From NCBI RefSeq assembly GCF_018618755.1, contig NZ_JACSMR010000001.1, positions 434,001 through 498,000 of the forward strand: a stretch of 64,000 nucleotides of DNA, written 5' to 3'. The position numbers and the translations under genes are program-made. How positions within the stretch are numbered: the first letter of the stretch is position 1; every line of letters starts with the position of its first letter. Source of the DNA: Exiguobacterium sp. s193 (GTDB lineage Bacteria; Bacillota; Bacilli; Exiguobacteriales; Exiguobacteriaceae). The notes below the pieces were generated by a model. It was given only the letters and a program-made list of their open reading frames with translations, ran no database searches and was not told where the DNA came from. Positions 45,497 to 54,427 of this stretch are shown here, one piece after another.

Positions 45497-46291
45497 ATGC
45501 ATTTAATGAAATGGGACGGTCACGTCCACAGCCCGTATTGTCCGCACGGAACGAAGGATCCGCTCGAAGCCTATATCGAACGCGCCTTACAACAAGGGCT
45601 GGAACGAATCAGTTTCACGGAGCACGCCCCGTTGCCGGAAGGACTCAACGATCCGGCACCCGATAACGACTCCGGGATGTCGTTTGCGACAGCCGAACGC
45701 TACATCGAAGAACTGCAAATGTTACGGGAAAAGTATAAAAACGATATCGAGATTCGAATCGGGATGGAGTTTGACTACTGGGAGCACGACGTCGACGGGA
45801 CGCGTGACATCATCGCCCGCTACGGCCCCGAGCTGACGGACGGCATCCTGTCGCTGCATTACCTCTGGATCGAGGACCGTTATTACGGAGTCGACTTCAG
45901 TAAAGAAAGTTTCGGTGAAATCGTCACGAAACTCGGCAGCGTCACAGCCGCCCACGAGCGCTACTACGAAGGCATCCAGGCACTCGTCATGACAGACTTA
46001 GGGAAACACCAACCGAAGCGCCTCGGTCACTTGACGTTGCCGACGAAGTTCATCCAAGCCTATCCGCTCGAGTCAAACCCGGCGAACCTCGACGATACGT
46101 TACGGAAAATCCGTCAGGCGGACTTCACACTCGACGTCAACACGGCAGGCCTCCGTAAACCGTTATGTGGTCTTTCCTATCCTTACCCGGAACTCCTCCA
46201 AGTCACGCAGTCTTTATCGATTCCGCTCGTCTACGGATCAGATGCGCATCTCGCGAAAGACGTCGGGGCTGATTTTGATTTTAAATGGTAA
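45497..46291 (+). CDS. hisK: Histidinol-phosphatase, PHP family (HisK/HisJ)
   Basis: A 264-residue PHP-domain phosphatase converting histidinol phosphate to histidinol. The metal site starts with DGHVHSPYCPHG (H9, H11), with FTEHAPLP near 42 and the closing VYGSDAHLAKDVG near 243-255. It fills the gap left by the single-domain HisB. Start 45497 follows CGGAGGT. It is divergent from the his operon. Confidence 0.93.
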   Translation: MHLMKWDGHVHSPYCPHGTKDPLEAYIERALQQGLERISFTEHAPLPEGLNDPAPDNDSGMSFATAERYIEELQMLREKYKNDIEIRIGMEFDYWEHDVDGTRDIIARYGPELTDGILSLHYLWIEDRYYGVDFSKESFGEIVTKLGSVTAAHERYYEGIQALVMTDLGKHQPKRLGHLTLPTKFIQAYPLESNPANLDDTLRKIRQADFTLDVNTAGLRKPLCGLSYPYPELLQVTQSLSIPLVYGSDAHLAKDVGADFDFKW

Positions 46292-46293
46292 AC

Positions 46294-46328
46294 AAAAAAA
46301 CCGGATGCCGCCTGGCGTCCGGTTTTTT
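46294..46328. terminator. Bidirectional intrinsic terminator
   Basis: AAAAAACCGGATGCC and GGCGTCCGGTTTTTT pair around a 4-base loop between convergent hisK and a lipoprotein gene. Confidence 0.92.
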
Positions 46329-46330
46329 CA

Positions 46331-47110
46331 TTACTTCGAGTACGGGAAACTGTCTGAGCTGACAGGCGCAACCGTCACCGCTAACTCCTTAAGTTGTGAA
46401 AGCGACAGATTGCCCGATAAGAGGACGAGTTGCTTGCCGTCCGCATAATACAGGTTGGCCCCTTGGTTGTTCTCCTGCATATAAGCCGTTCGGCCGTCTG
46501 CAAGTGTGCTTGTCTTCCAGTCAGACGCAGCAACGTCCTGCTTCGGAATGACGGTGATCACTACAGCATCAGTTTTCGTATGAAAGAGCCACATCATCTT
46601 GGAACCTTCAGTAGAAATTGTACTACTCTCAATTGCTTGAAATGTCGAGAAGGGCAGCTTCAGACCGCTCACCGCACTGGTAGCTTTTATCGGCTTGATG
46701 TCTTCAAGCAGGATGTCTTTTAAAATCCAGGTCTCTGCTTGTCGTTGATACGTCAGGACGGCAAGGCGATTTGCCCCTTTCGGATAATGGAGTGTCGCCG
46801 TGGCATGGTCTCCGACGACGGCACTGCTCCATAAATCGCTCGCTGTCGGATGCGCCGACGTCCCGTCCTTGAATTGAAATTTCAGGTGGCGACGGACTCC
46901 CTCTTCAAAAGTAGTCGCATCTTGCGGAAATGCCTCAACCTTAATCCTCTTCACGATGGCATCTGATGTCGTTCCACCATCCGCCGTGGTATCATCAATC
47001 CATTTCATTTCTTGATGACTCGAGGGCAAAAGTTGTTCCGGTTCCGCGCAACCGGTCAAGATAGTCGCAAGAAGCAGTGTGCCAATCAAATCGATTCGTT
47101 TAAATCGCAT
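46331..47110 (-). CDS. Predicted lipoprotein of unknown function
   Basis: A 259-residue exported protein. After MRFKRIDLIGTLLLATILTG comes a lipobox cysteine at residue 21, so it should be lipid-anchored on the outer face of the membrane. The remainder is soluble and has the look of two repeated small domains, with a GerMN-like segment near LKFQFKDGTSAHPT, but no confident domain is claimed. Start 47110 follows AAGGAGAG. Confidence 0.68.
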   Translation of the reverse strand: MRFKRIDLIGTLLLATILTGCAEPEQLLPSSHQEMKWIDDTTADGGTTSDAIVKRIKVEAFPQDATTFEEGVRRHLKFQFKDGTSAHPTASDLWSSAVVGDHATATLHYPKGANRLAVLTYQRQAETWILKDILLEDIKPIKATSAVSGLKLPFSTFQAIESSTISTEGSKMMWLFHTKTDAVVITVIPKQDVAASDWKTSTLADGRTAYMQENNQGANLYYADGKQLVLLSGNLSLSQLKELAVTVAPVSSDSFPYSK

Positions 47111-47273
47111 GTGTCTCTCCTTCGTAAGATTCGTCATGCATTTAGTATTGCACAGTTCATAACAACGTTTGGCATTTAATTTACAAAAATAAGGGAATCT
47201 AGATTTTCTTACACTAAAAAGTTACTCAGCAATTCTGAGCAGTCGATGTATGTAATGAATGGATCCGCCCTAC

Positions 47274-47322
47274 AAAAAAAGATTAGCCACTTCTTCGATT
47301 TAAGAAGAGGACTAATCTTTTT
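47274..47322. terminator. Intrinsic terminator of hxlAB
   Basis: AAAAAGATTAG and CTAATCTTTTT pair, with an inner CTTCTT/AAGAAG extension; T-runs occur on both strands. It lies 13 bases after the hxlB stop. Confidence 0.82.
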
Positions 47323-47334
47323 CACATATCTATT

Positions 47335-47883
47335 TCACTCTAAATTAGCATGTTTGCCGTACATCGTTTTTGAATCAAGTTGTTTCGCCGCCATGATGTG
47401 AAGAATCAACGCATCATAGAACAGCAACATCGTTTGCTCAAACAATGATCCCATCGGCTGAACCGTTTCGTCTGCCTTGGCTGTCCGCTCTTTCGGCACT
47501 CCCGGTAGCTTGACGGTTAAGTCCGCTAACTTCGCCAGTGTAGATGTTGGCTCAATCGTAACGACCGCGACGGTTCCACCAAGTTGTTTCGCTTTCTCGA
47601 CGATCGGGACGAGTGTTTTCGTCTCCCCTGATCCTGATCCGATGATCAACAAGTCTCCTTCGCGCAAGTTCGCGGTGACCGTCTCACCGACGACATATGC
47701 ATCAAGTCCCATATGCATCAGACGCATGACAAACGCTTTTCCCATCAAGCCGGAGCGACCGGCTCCAGCGAGAAAGATCCGGTCTGCCTTCAAAACGGCT
47801 TCGGCGAGTTGCGTCGTCTCGGCTTGATCAATCGCTTCGACCGTCGACGTCAGCTCTTGTAAAATCGTTTGAATAGGTGTCAT
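47335..47883 (-). CDS. hxlB: 6-phospho-3-hexuloisomerase HxlB
   Basis: A 182-residue SIS-domain isomerase turning 3-hexulose 6-phosphate into fructose 6-phosphate. FLAGAGRSGLMGKAFVMRLMHMG near residue 33-55 and SGSGETKTLV near 77 are the sugar-phosphate site. It completes formaldehyde fixation begun by HxlA and starts one base after the hxlA stop. Confidence 0.94.
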   Translation of the reverse strand: MTPIQTILQELTSTVEAIDQAETTQLAEAVLKADRIFLAGAGRSGLMGKAFVMRLMHMGLDAYVVGETVTANLREGDLLIIGSGSGETKTLVPIVEKAKQLGGTVAVVTIEPTSTLAKLADLTVKLPGVPKERTAKADETVQPMGSLFEQTMLLFYDALILHIMAAKQLDSKTMYGKHANLE

Positions 47884-48519
47884 TTACGCCTCTTGCAGCA
47901 TCCGACGCATCGTTGACGCTGTTCCTTGTTTGTCGTCTTGTCCGGTAATCCCGCCACCGACGATGATGAGGTCTGGACGTGCTGCGATGACTTCCGGTAA
48001 TGTTTCCATTTTGATGCCACCCGCAACTGCTGTTTTTGCGTTTTTAACAACGGATTTGATCGTTGCGAGATCCTCGAACGAGTTTTGACCGACGGCTTGA
48101 AGATCGTAACCTGTGTGGACACAGATGTAGTCAACGCCGAGTTCATCAAGTTCTTTCGCACGTGTCGCGATATCTTTGACAGCAATCATATCAACCAAAA
48201 TCTTCTTGCCTGATTTTTTCGCTTCTTCCACAGCACCTTGGATCGACATATCTTCCGCAGCTCCAAGAATCGTCACGATGTCGGCACCGTGTGCGACAGC
48301 TTGGCTGACTTCATAGCCGGCAGCATCCATGATTTTTAAGTCGGCGAGAACCGTTAAGTTCGGGAACGTTGCTTTCATTTCTTTAACGGCACGAAGCCCT
48401 TCGTTGATGACGACCGGTGTCCCGATCTCAACGATATCCAAGTTTTCTTCGCCAATTTCTTTGACTAAAGCGATGGCACCTGCTGTATCGACTAAATCGA
48501 TCGCGAGTTGTAATTTCAT
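47884..48519 (-). CDS. hxlA: 3-hexulose-6-phosphate synthase HxlA
   Basis: A 211-residue barrel enzyme of the orotidine decarboxylase superfamily. It condenses formaldehyde with ribulose 5-phosphate. QLAIDLVD at the start, LADLKIMDAAGYE near 60 and the AVAGGIK / VVGGGITG phosphate-binding loops are diagnostic. In Bacillus this pair detoxifies formaldehyde. GGGAGA precedes ATG 48519. Confidence 0.94.
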   Translation of the reverse strand: MKLQLAIDLVDTAGAIALVKEIGEENLDIVEIGTPVVINEGLRAVKEMKATFPNLTVLADLKIMDAAGYEVSQAVAHGADIVTILGAAEDMSIQGAVEEAKKSGKKILVDMIAVKDIATRAKELDELGVDYICVHTGYDLQAVGQNSFEDLATIKSVVKNAKTAVAGGIKMETLPEVIAARPDLIIVGGGITGQDDKQGTASTMRRMLQEA

Positions 48520-48595
48520 AATTGATCTCTCCCATTCTTCTCTCTATTTATGGATCCTGGCACTTCCTTCTGACGTTCGTGAAGGAACAGAACTA

Positions 48596-48662
48596 AATAT
48601 AATCCTCATAGACGAACTTGGGAAGTACGCACTTTTAATTTACATAGTGCGGAAAAGTATAC
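48596..48662 (-). promoter_or_regulatory. hxlAB promoter region with candidate HxlR direct repeats
   Basis: On the minus strand a weak -35 TTCCCA (48624-48619), 17 bases and TATATT (48601-48596). Two similar stretches in the same orientation, GGGAAGTACGC near 48620 and GGAAAAGTATAC at 48651, are about three helical turns apart, and the nearer overlaps the -35. HxlR of B. subtilis activates hxlAB from direct repeats upstream of the promoter, so a poor -35 beside repeats fits activation. Confidence 0.45.
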
Positions 48663-48704
48663 TGTCGATGACAAGAGGGCTATACTGAAAAAGGAGGTGG
48701 GATG

Positions 48705-49070
48705 ATGCCACATTTTGAAGACCGGCAGTTTAATTGTGAAAAGGAATTGACCCTATCGATCATCGGGGGGAAATGGAAGATGCTGATTCTTTGGCATCTC
48801 GGTAAAGAAGGCACGAAACGCTTCGGAGAGCTGAAAAGCCTGATGCCCGGCATTACGCAACGGATGCTCGTCAATCAGTTACGGGAGCTGGAAGACCACC
48901 ACATCATCCACCGGGAAGTCTATCCGGTCGTTCCGCCGAAGGTCGAATATTCGTTGACGCCACACGGCCACAGCCTGATGCCGATTTTAGACGCGATGTA
49001 TGACTGGGGTAAGGATTATGCCAAAAACGTCCTCGAAGTCGACTTCGAACAACAAAAATTATCCCAATAA
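48705..49070 (+). CDS. hxlR: HxlR-family transcriptional regulator
   Basis: A 121-residue winged-helix protein, the activator of the formaldehyde-inducible hxlAB operon, which is divergent from it. The [22 protein letters not shown] block with the sensor cysteine near residue 11 is the family signature. Two ATG codons follow AAGGAGG; 48705 gives better spacing than 48702. Confidence 0.93.
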   Translation: MPHFEDRQFNCEKELTLSIIGGKWKMLILWHLGKEGTKRFGELKSLMPGITQRMLVNQLRELEDHHIIHREVYPVVPPKVEYSLTPHGHSLMPILDAMYDWGKDYAKNVLEVDFEQQKLSQ

Positions 49071-49126
49071 AAAAGATGCTCGTCTGTCCCGTCTCAATCT
49101 GAGAGGAGGCAACTGAGCATCTTTTT
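49071..49126. terminator. Bidirectional intrinsic terminator
   Basis: AAAAGATGCTC and GAGCATCTTTTTT pair, with an inner GTCTC/GAGAGG hairpin. It separates convergent hxlR and the acetyltransferase gene. Confidence 0.86.
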
Positions 49127-49635
49127 TAGGTTTCTTCCGTTGTAAAAATCTTCGACATCGCCAGTTCGTCGACGTACTCGCCGTCAATGAACAGCGAGGC
49201 AATCCGTGTTCCTTCGATGTTGAAACCAAACTTATGATACAACTCGATCGCCCGCAGGTTATCCTTGCGGACCGTCAGTTCCAGCCGGACGAGTCCCACT
49301 TCAACGGCAAACGCATCGACGGCTTCGAGTAATCCCGCACCAAGCCCGCGACCCGTATAGGCATCGAGCAGACCGATGACAAGGTTCGCCCGGTGACGGA
49401 TTCGACTCGGCTTCCCACCGACGACCAGTACATAGCCGACAAGTTGCTCATCGACATCGACAACGAAGATATCTGAGTTTGCTGCCTGACCAAACCGTTC
49501 GATGAACGCTTCCGCCTGCTCCGTCGACATGCTGCGTTCTTCCGGTTCATACAACATATATTTCGTTTCCCGATCAATTCGTCGCATCAAATCCGATAAG
49601 GCCTTTCCGTCCATCAAGGTGGCACGTCGTATCAT
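49126..49635 (-). CDS. GNAT family N-acetyltransferase
   Basis: A 169-residue GNAT-fold acetyltransferase. The acetyl-CoA binding motif is VIGLLDAYTGRGLGAGLLEAV near residues 85-105, and the closing ELYHKFGFNIEGTRI near 132-146 is typical of RimI/RimJ-like or PhnO-like members. The acceptor is unknown. It marks the core-genome edge of the AT-rich island that follows. Confidence 0.85.
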   Translation of the reverse strand: MIRRATLMDGKALSDLMRRIDRETKYMLYEPEERSMSTEQAEAFIERFGQAANSDIFVVDVDEQLVGYVLVVGGKPSRIRHRANLVIGLLDAYTGRGLGAGLLEAVDAFAVEVGLVRLELTVRKDNLRAIELYHKFGFNIEGTRIASLFIDGEYVDELAMSKIFTTEET

Positions 49636-49736
49636 AAGTGTCAGCTCCGTTTCTTAGTTAAACAATATTTTTTGAATAACTCTATCCTCAAAAAATATTA
49701 TTCTCCAATTCATCACTTAACCTTCTAATAATTATT

Positions 49737-52472
49737 TTATCTGCCATTTCCACAACAAGGACATACGACATACCACTTATGACTATGACTTACTTGCAGA
49801 TGATAATTTAAAGTATGTTTTATTATCAAATGCTTACGATTTTCTCGACAATGAACTTTCACCCAAAATTCGTTACAATTTTTACAGGTGAAATGATATT
49901 TTGGATGTCCTCCACTCGTCATTAGTTGACGCTTTGAAATATTAACTTCTTCACCACAACACCAACAAGTTTCATATGATTTGATTGGGTATTCCATAAT
50001 CATTCTAAACCAATTTTTAAATATATGAGTTTGTGATGGAAGCAAGTAGATTGATCCATATTTATGAGCAGTTTCTGTTGAAAGTTCTTTATTAAAAATC
50101 TCCTTATTATAAAGAACATGGTACGGATTAATTTTTGAAATGCTGTCACTAGAAAAATTAGCGTCACAATGAACAATACCAGAGTGTAGTATTGGAAGCC
50201 TCCACATTTCCTTAACAGGTTGCATTTGACCGTATTTTTCAATTGCTACATCCTGAATGTCAGATTTCCATTTATTAATTCCTTGAATGCTGTAATCCCT
50301 ATATTTCGCATCCAAAATCACTAATCCTGTTGGAATATTTTTGTAAATATATCGAAATACAAAGTCTGGTGTTATATAATTACCATTTTTTAAATTAATT
50401 TTGGGCTCGTAATAGAATTCTATATCCCACTCTCCATTTGTTAAAACAGTAGAAAACCCCTTTAATAATTTCCCTTTTAGTAAATAGTAGTCTAATTGAT
50501 CAACTAAAGATTTACTCTTAATTTCCCAGCCGAGTTCCTTAGTTATAATCTCTAAAATTTTATATAAAACCCATACTTCGTATATTTGCTCAACTTTCGC
50601 AGTCTTGACTAAATGATTATATCCTCTGGCAAACAGAGATGCCGAAATTTCATAATTAATCGCTTTAATTGCAGTCCAAGCACTATGGTAATTAGGATCA
50701 TGTAAAAACAATGGTGTCAGGTTACTCTTTAAGCGATGATTTGAAATTATATTTGTAAAGATTGAAACGTTCAAACAATCATTTATAATCTTTTCAAGAC
50801 GTTTGTAACCTTGTAATTGATAATCGAGATGTTTTTTTTTCTTTTCTAGTCTAGTTAGCGTGTAAAGCTGACTTAGTTGCATTTCAGATTCTTCGATTCC
50901 ATCTGCCACTTTCAATTCTTCAATCTTAACCGGTAGTTTTGTGTTTAGAAATTCTTGTAAATCTGGTCGAGATACTGGCACCGAAACTGGTACTTCATTA
51001 ACAATTATTTCTGTAATTCGAGAAAATTGAAATTCATAATTATTATAATCTTCATTATTTGGATTTATATAAGATACTGGATCAATCCCGTTCATTACAG
51101 GTCGAACATATCCTTTTATAACAATTTTTGATACAGAATTTCGAAGTAACTGATCATGATGAAATGCTTCATATATTAATGAATGGGAATGAACGTGTGT
51201 TGATTCTAATGATATTGAACCAAAATAGCTATTAAATCTTCTACTTACAAGTTCATTATTATTGTTCCTAAACTTATAAGAAATTGTCTTAAAATTTGAG
51301 TCTCTATTATCATAAGAAAAATTTAATTTAATACCATTTTTTGACTGTTGATGTTTAAAGCTCGGAGTTTCTAGGCATTCGACTTCTAATTCAACGTACT
51401 TGTGATCTTGAATTACAGAATTCGTGATTGAATAATCAGCTACTTTATATATGTGTTGTCGAATATTATTTTCAAAGATTGAATACTCATTTAACTTTTT
51501 TTGAAGTTTATCTGTATAAGCGATTAATCGTTGTTCATTTTTCAAGTTTTCGATTTTCCCTATTAAATTCTTTAAATAACTATCACTATTTTCAAACAAA
51601 TATTTTTGTTCATTTTCAATTTGATTTATTGTCCCTATTTTAATTTGTTGTTGTACATAATTTCTTAAGTCGATTAGTTGTTGTTTTATCAATCCATTTT
51701 CATAAGTTGTAGTAGTTTCCTCAATACTGCGCTGACGATAAGTAGGTTTTCCTGGGGAACTATATTCTTCAATTTCTGCTCTGATATCAAAACGACCATT
51801 TATTTTTTTTTTCTTGTTTCTTGAAACTAATTTCAACCTTTTATGAGGTTGCATACATATGTTATTAATAGCTTTACTTAAGTTTTTTACTTGTTGCTCT
51901 AAACTTAAAAAAGTTTTTTTCTGTCGAATTGCTATTTCTGCAAGATTTTTTTCATCTTTAACTAACTCTTCTCGGATACGATAAAGATCAATAATCATTT
52001 CTTCGTAATCCTTCATCTTTAATCCTGAAGGGACAAAATTAATAATTAATTTATTCACTACCTGATTATTTCTAACTATTGAAACACCTACTGTACCTGC
52101 ACTCATGATTCCTATCGTAGTGTTATCTCTACTATATCTATAGTACTTATCTTTTTTTGTAGACTCAAACTTTGCCGGTTGGTACCACAAATTTGTTCTT
52201 TTATCCAATACCAATCTTATTCCTTCTATTGCATTTAATTCGTGAATAATTACATTATCCGTTGGTAAAGCTGATTCATCTAACCTTAAGGCTATTTGTT
52301 TTAATCTATCATTTTTAAATTCTCGATAATGATTAGTTACTACCCATTCATTTTCTTTTTTATATTGTATTTCCGATCCTACATTAATTTTTTTAACTTC
52401 TAAAAAACCAAACTCATTTGGTTTTTTAGAATGATCATAATTTATAGAAATCATTATCAATTTTGACTTCAT
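49737..52472 (-). CDS. McrC-like DUF2357 / PD-(D/E)XK nuclease with cysteine-rich tail
   Basis: A 911-residue protein, nuclease partner of the McrB-like ATPase encoded just upstream. Residues 1-330 form a DUF2357-type region with predicted coiled coils (155-205, 260-330) and the family-like motif ETTTTYENGLIK at 251-262. Residues 610-780 look like a PDDEXK_7 nuclease: E628 and E632 region (VEQIYEVWVLYK), TPD ending at D703, and DAK with D721 and K723. The C-terminus has CWCC at 836-839, CKNC at 863-866 and CPCC at 904-907, likely zinc-binding. AT-rich and without a methyltransferase partner, it suggests modification-dependent or other DNA-targeting defence. Confidence 0.8.
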   Translation of the reverse strand: MKSKLIMISINYDHSKKPNEFGFLEVKKINVGSEIQYKKENEWVVTNHYREFKNDRLKQIALRLDESALPTDNVIIHELNAIEGIRLVLDKRTNLWYQPAKFESTKKDKYYRYSRDNTTIGIMSAGTVGVSIVRNNQVVNKLIINFVPSGLKMKDYEEMIIDLYRIREELVKDEKNLAEIAIRQKKTFLSLEQQVKNLSKAINNICMQPHKRLKLVSRNKKKKINGRFDIRAEIEEYSSPGKPTYRQRSIEETTTTYENGLIKQQLIDLRNYVQQQIKIGTINQIENEQKYLFENSDSYLKNLIGKIENLKNEQRLIAYTDKLQKKLNEYSIFENNIRQHIYKVADYSITNSVIQDHKYVELEVECLETPSFKHQQSKNGIKLNFSYDNRDSNFKTISYKFRNNNNELVSRRFNSYFGSISLESTHVHSHSLIYEAFHHDQLLRNSVSKIVIKGYVRPVMNGIDPVSYINPNNEDYNNYEFQFSRITEIIVNEVPVSVPVSRPDLQEFLNTKLPVKIEELKVADGIEESEMQLSQLYTLTRLEKKKKHLDYQLQGYKRLEKIINDCLNVSIFTNIISNHRLKSNLTPLFLHDPNYHSAWTAIKAINYEISASLFARGYNHLVKTAKVEQIYEVWVLYKILEIITKELGWEIKSKSLVDQLDYYLLKGKLLKGFSTVLTNGEWDIEFYYEPKINLKNGNYITPDFVFRYIYKNIPTGLVILDAKYRDYSIQGINKWKSDIQDVAIEKYGQMQPVKEMWRLPILHSGIVHCDANFSSDSISKINPYHVLYNKEIFNKELSTETAHKYGSIYLLPSQTHIFKNWFRMIMEYPIKSYETCWCCGEEVNISKRQLMTSGGHPKYHFTCKNCNEFWVKVHCRENRKHLIIKHTLNYHLQVSHSHKWYVVCPCCGNGR

Positions 52473-52478
52473 ATCTAA

Positions 52479-54317
52479 TCAACTCCAATAAGATAAAAGA
52501 CCAATATCTTTAATTTGAGATTTCATATCTTCAATTTTTTTAAGAGTTTGACTACTCTCACCTATTTCTAACTTGATTTTCTCAATTAAATTATTTATTT
52601 CTACATCTTCAAATGTATTATGAATACGAGGTAGAAATTTTAACAGTACCAAATCGTCAACTTGTTCTTGTTCACTTATATCAAATTTTTGTGCAATTTG
52701 ATGATAAGATTTTAACTGTTTTTCAAAGCGATTATTAAACTCAATATTAAACTTTTTCAATTCTTTTTGAATTGAAATTAATTCTGATTGTAATAAAAGC
52801 GAATCATTACTATTTGATTTACTTTTATAATCATTAGGATTAAGAGAGTAACGTCCAATTGATTTTTTACTATAGGTCTCTTCGTCTATACTTTGTTTCA
52901 TTACAGGGATAATAAAACTACGATCAATAATTTTAGGACTAATAGATTGTACAGCGCCATCTACGTTCATAGTTCCTAGAATTCTAATATTTGAAGGTAT
53001 TTCTAATTTAGCGGGATATCTTTGAATGTTTTTATATCGAGATATCATTTCAAAATGCATCATCGTATCTATATTTTTATCTGACATAGCCTCTTCTATA
53101 TTTTTTTCACTTTTAAGAATATTTTGAACAAACCACCGGATTTCTGAAATGTTTTGCTCATACTCCAAATCACTGTATAGACGTAATTTTTCACCAGGAA
53201 CTTCACGAATACTTAACATATCTGCTAGATAATATTCTATTTGTGCTAAGTTCATTTCATCTAAACAAATGAAAAATAACTTATCTGGATTGTCTTTTGC
53301 CTTAATTAAACAATCTAAAAAAGGAGACGGTACAAAAAGCTTTCTAATTGGATTATAAAAACCAATTAAATCTTGCTTATCTGTCCAACTTGGCTGGACC
53401 GGCATTATCTCATAATCTGCATCAATAACATCAGCTAATTGTCTTACAATCGATGTCTTACCTGTGCCAGAAGGTCCAATTAAAATAATCATTTCTCCTG
53501 TTAATAAAGATAACAAGATTTGCCTTAATAAATCGATACTATAATAGAAACCACGTAGTTTTAACTGCTCTTTAATCAACAAAACTAATTCATTATTATT
53601 AGGTAATTCGAATTTTGTTAATTGATCTTTTTCGCTCTTTGTTTTTTGTAATTCTAGTGCAAAGCCTAATTCATTGATTTTTTTTATTTTTTCAGCAAAT
53701 ATTTTATATTCACTTTCAAACTTTTTTTCTTTTAATATTATTTCTTCTAATTTTTCTTCTAGTTTTCTATTTTCTAATTCTTTTAATTCCTTAATAGTCT
53801 GCCGCTCTTTTTCTGCTACCTTTCTTACTATATTTGTTAATTCGTCAAATTCTTTCTCTGTTCGTTCATAGTATAGGGGACTAGTAAGTGCAATAAGCGG
53901 CAAGTTCATATCTGTTTTTTCGATCAATTCAGCTACTTTATCTAGACTTTCAATCACTTTTACTTCTTTATGAAATGTTTTAAATAGAACTCCTTTTTTT
54001 GATAAGTTTTCCTCATTTGAATCTAAAGTTATTTTGGCCAATACTAGAGTTCCGTCTTTTATTTTTTCGTTTTTATGATGTATATCAAATTTTAACTTAT
54101 TATTTAAGGCAATATCCGAAAAAACATTCCAATTTAAGCTTAATGTAGTATATGGATTTATAAGGTTTTCAATAAAATAAAAAGAGTTTTCTTTTCGAGT
54201 ATTTTTTACATATCCCATTACCCAAAATGCCTCTAATTCCATGATTTCAAGTATGTATTCTTTTTTTTCTTCAGTGTCTAAATTATAGTAATCATGGATA
54301 GATAATTTTTTTCTCAT
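52479..54317 (-). CDS. McrB-like AAA+ ATPase
   Basis: A 612-residue ATPase and probable motor of a two-gene defence system. Residues 1-150 are of unknown fold and look like a small beta domain (SFYFIENLINPYTTLSL). Residues 155-235 are a charged coiled coil. The AAA+ domain has Walker A GPSGTGKTS at 281-289, Walker B LFFICLDEMN at 347-356, sensor-1 GTMNVDG near 448-454 and arginine R466 (KIIDRSF). That pattern belongs to the McrB/MoxR-like AAA_5 class. Start 54317 is preferred because GAGGTG overlaps the upstream ATG at 54329. The nuclease gene follows by six bases. Confidence 0.83.
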   Translation of the reverse strand: MRKKLSIHDYYNLDTEEKKEYILEIMELEAFWVMGYVKNTRKENSFYFIENLINPYTTLSLNWNVFSDIALNNKLKFDIHHKNEKIKDGTLVLAKITLDSNEENLSKKGVLFKTFHKEVKVIESLDKVAELIEKTDMNLPLIALTSPLYYERTEKEFDELTNIVRKVAEKERQTIKELKELENRKLEEKLEEIILKEKKFESEYKIFAEKIKKINELGFALELQKTKSEKDQLTKFELPNNNELVLLIKEQLKLRGFYYSIDLLRQILLSLLTGEMIILIGPSGTGKTSIVRQLADVIDADYEIMPVQPSWTDKQDLIGFYNPIRKLFVPSPFLDCLIKAKDNPDKLFFICLDEMNLAQIEYYLADMLSIREVPGEKLRLYSDLEYEQNISEIRWFVQNILKSEKNIEEAMSDKNIDTMMHFEMISRYKNIQRYPAKLEIPSNIRILGTMNVDGAVQSISPKIIDRSFIIPVMKQSIDEETYSKKSIGRYSLNPNDYKSKSNSNDSLLLQSELISIQKELKKFNIEFNNRFEKQLKSYHQIAQKFDISEQEQVDDLVLLKFLPRIHNTFEDVEINNLIEKIKLEIGESSQTLKKIEDMKSQIKDIGLLSYWS

Positions 54318-54367
54318 TCTGCACCTCATTTAAAATATAAAATAGATTTTTGATATCAATCATGTAT

Positions 54368-54384
54368 AATTTTAACATAAAATT
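54368..54384. promoter_or_regulatory. Palindrome at the promoter of the McrB-like operon
   Basis: AATTTTA-ACA-TAAAATT is a perfect inverted repeat with 7-base arms. It lies just downstream of a candidate minus-strand promoter (TTGGAA at 54419-54414, 18 bases, TATGAT at 54395-54390). In such AT-rich DNA chance is possible. Confidence 0.35.
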
Positions 54385-54427
54385 AAAAAATCATACTAAA
54401 AAGTCATTTTTTATTCCAAAAAAAACA

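Noticed and set aside
49640-49740. att duplication of the ssrA 3' end at the far edge of the AT-rich island
   Set aside because: No stretch resembling the tmRNA 3' end was found there, and there is no integrase gene in the window.
49737-54317. Classical restriction-modification system
   Set aside because: No DNA methyltransferase or specificity gene is present within the island or its flanks in this window.
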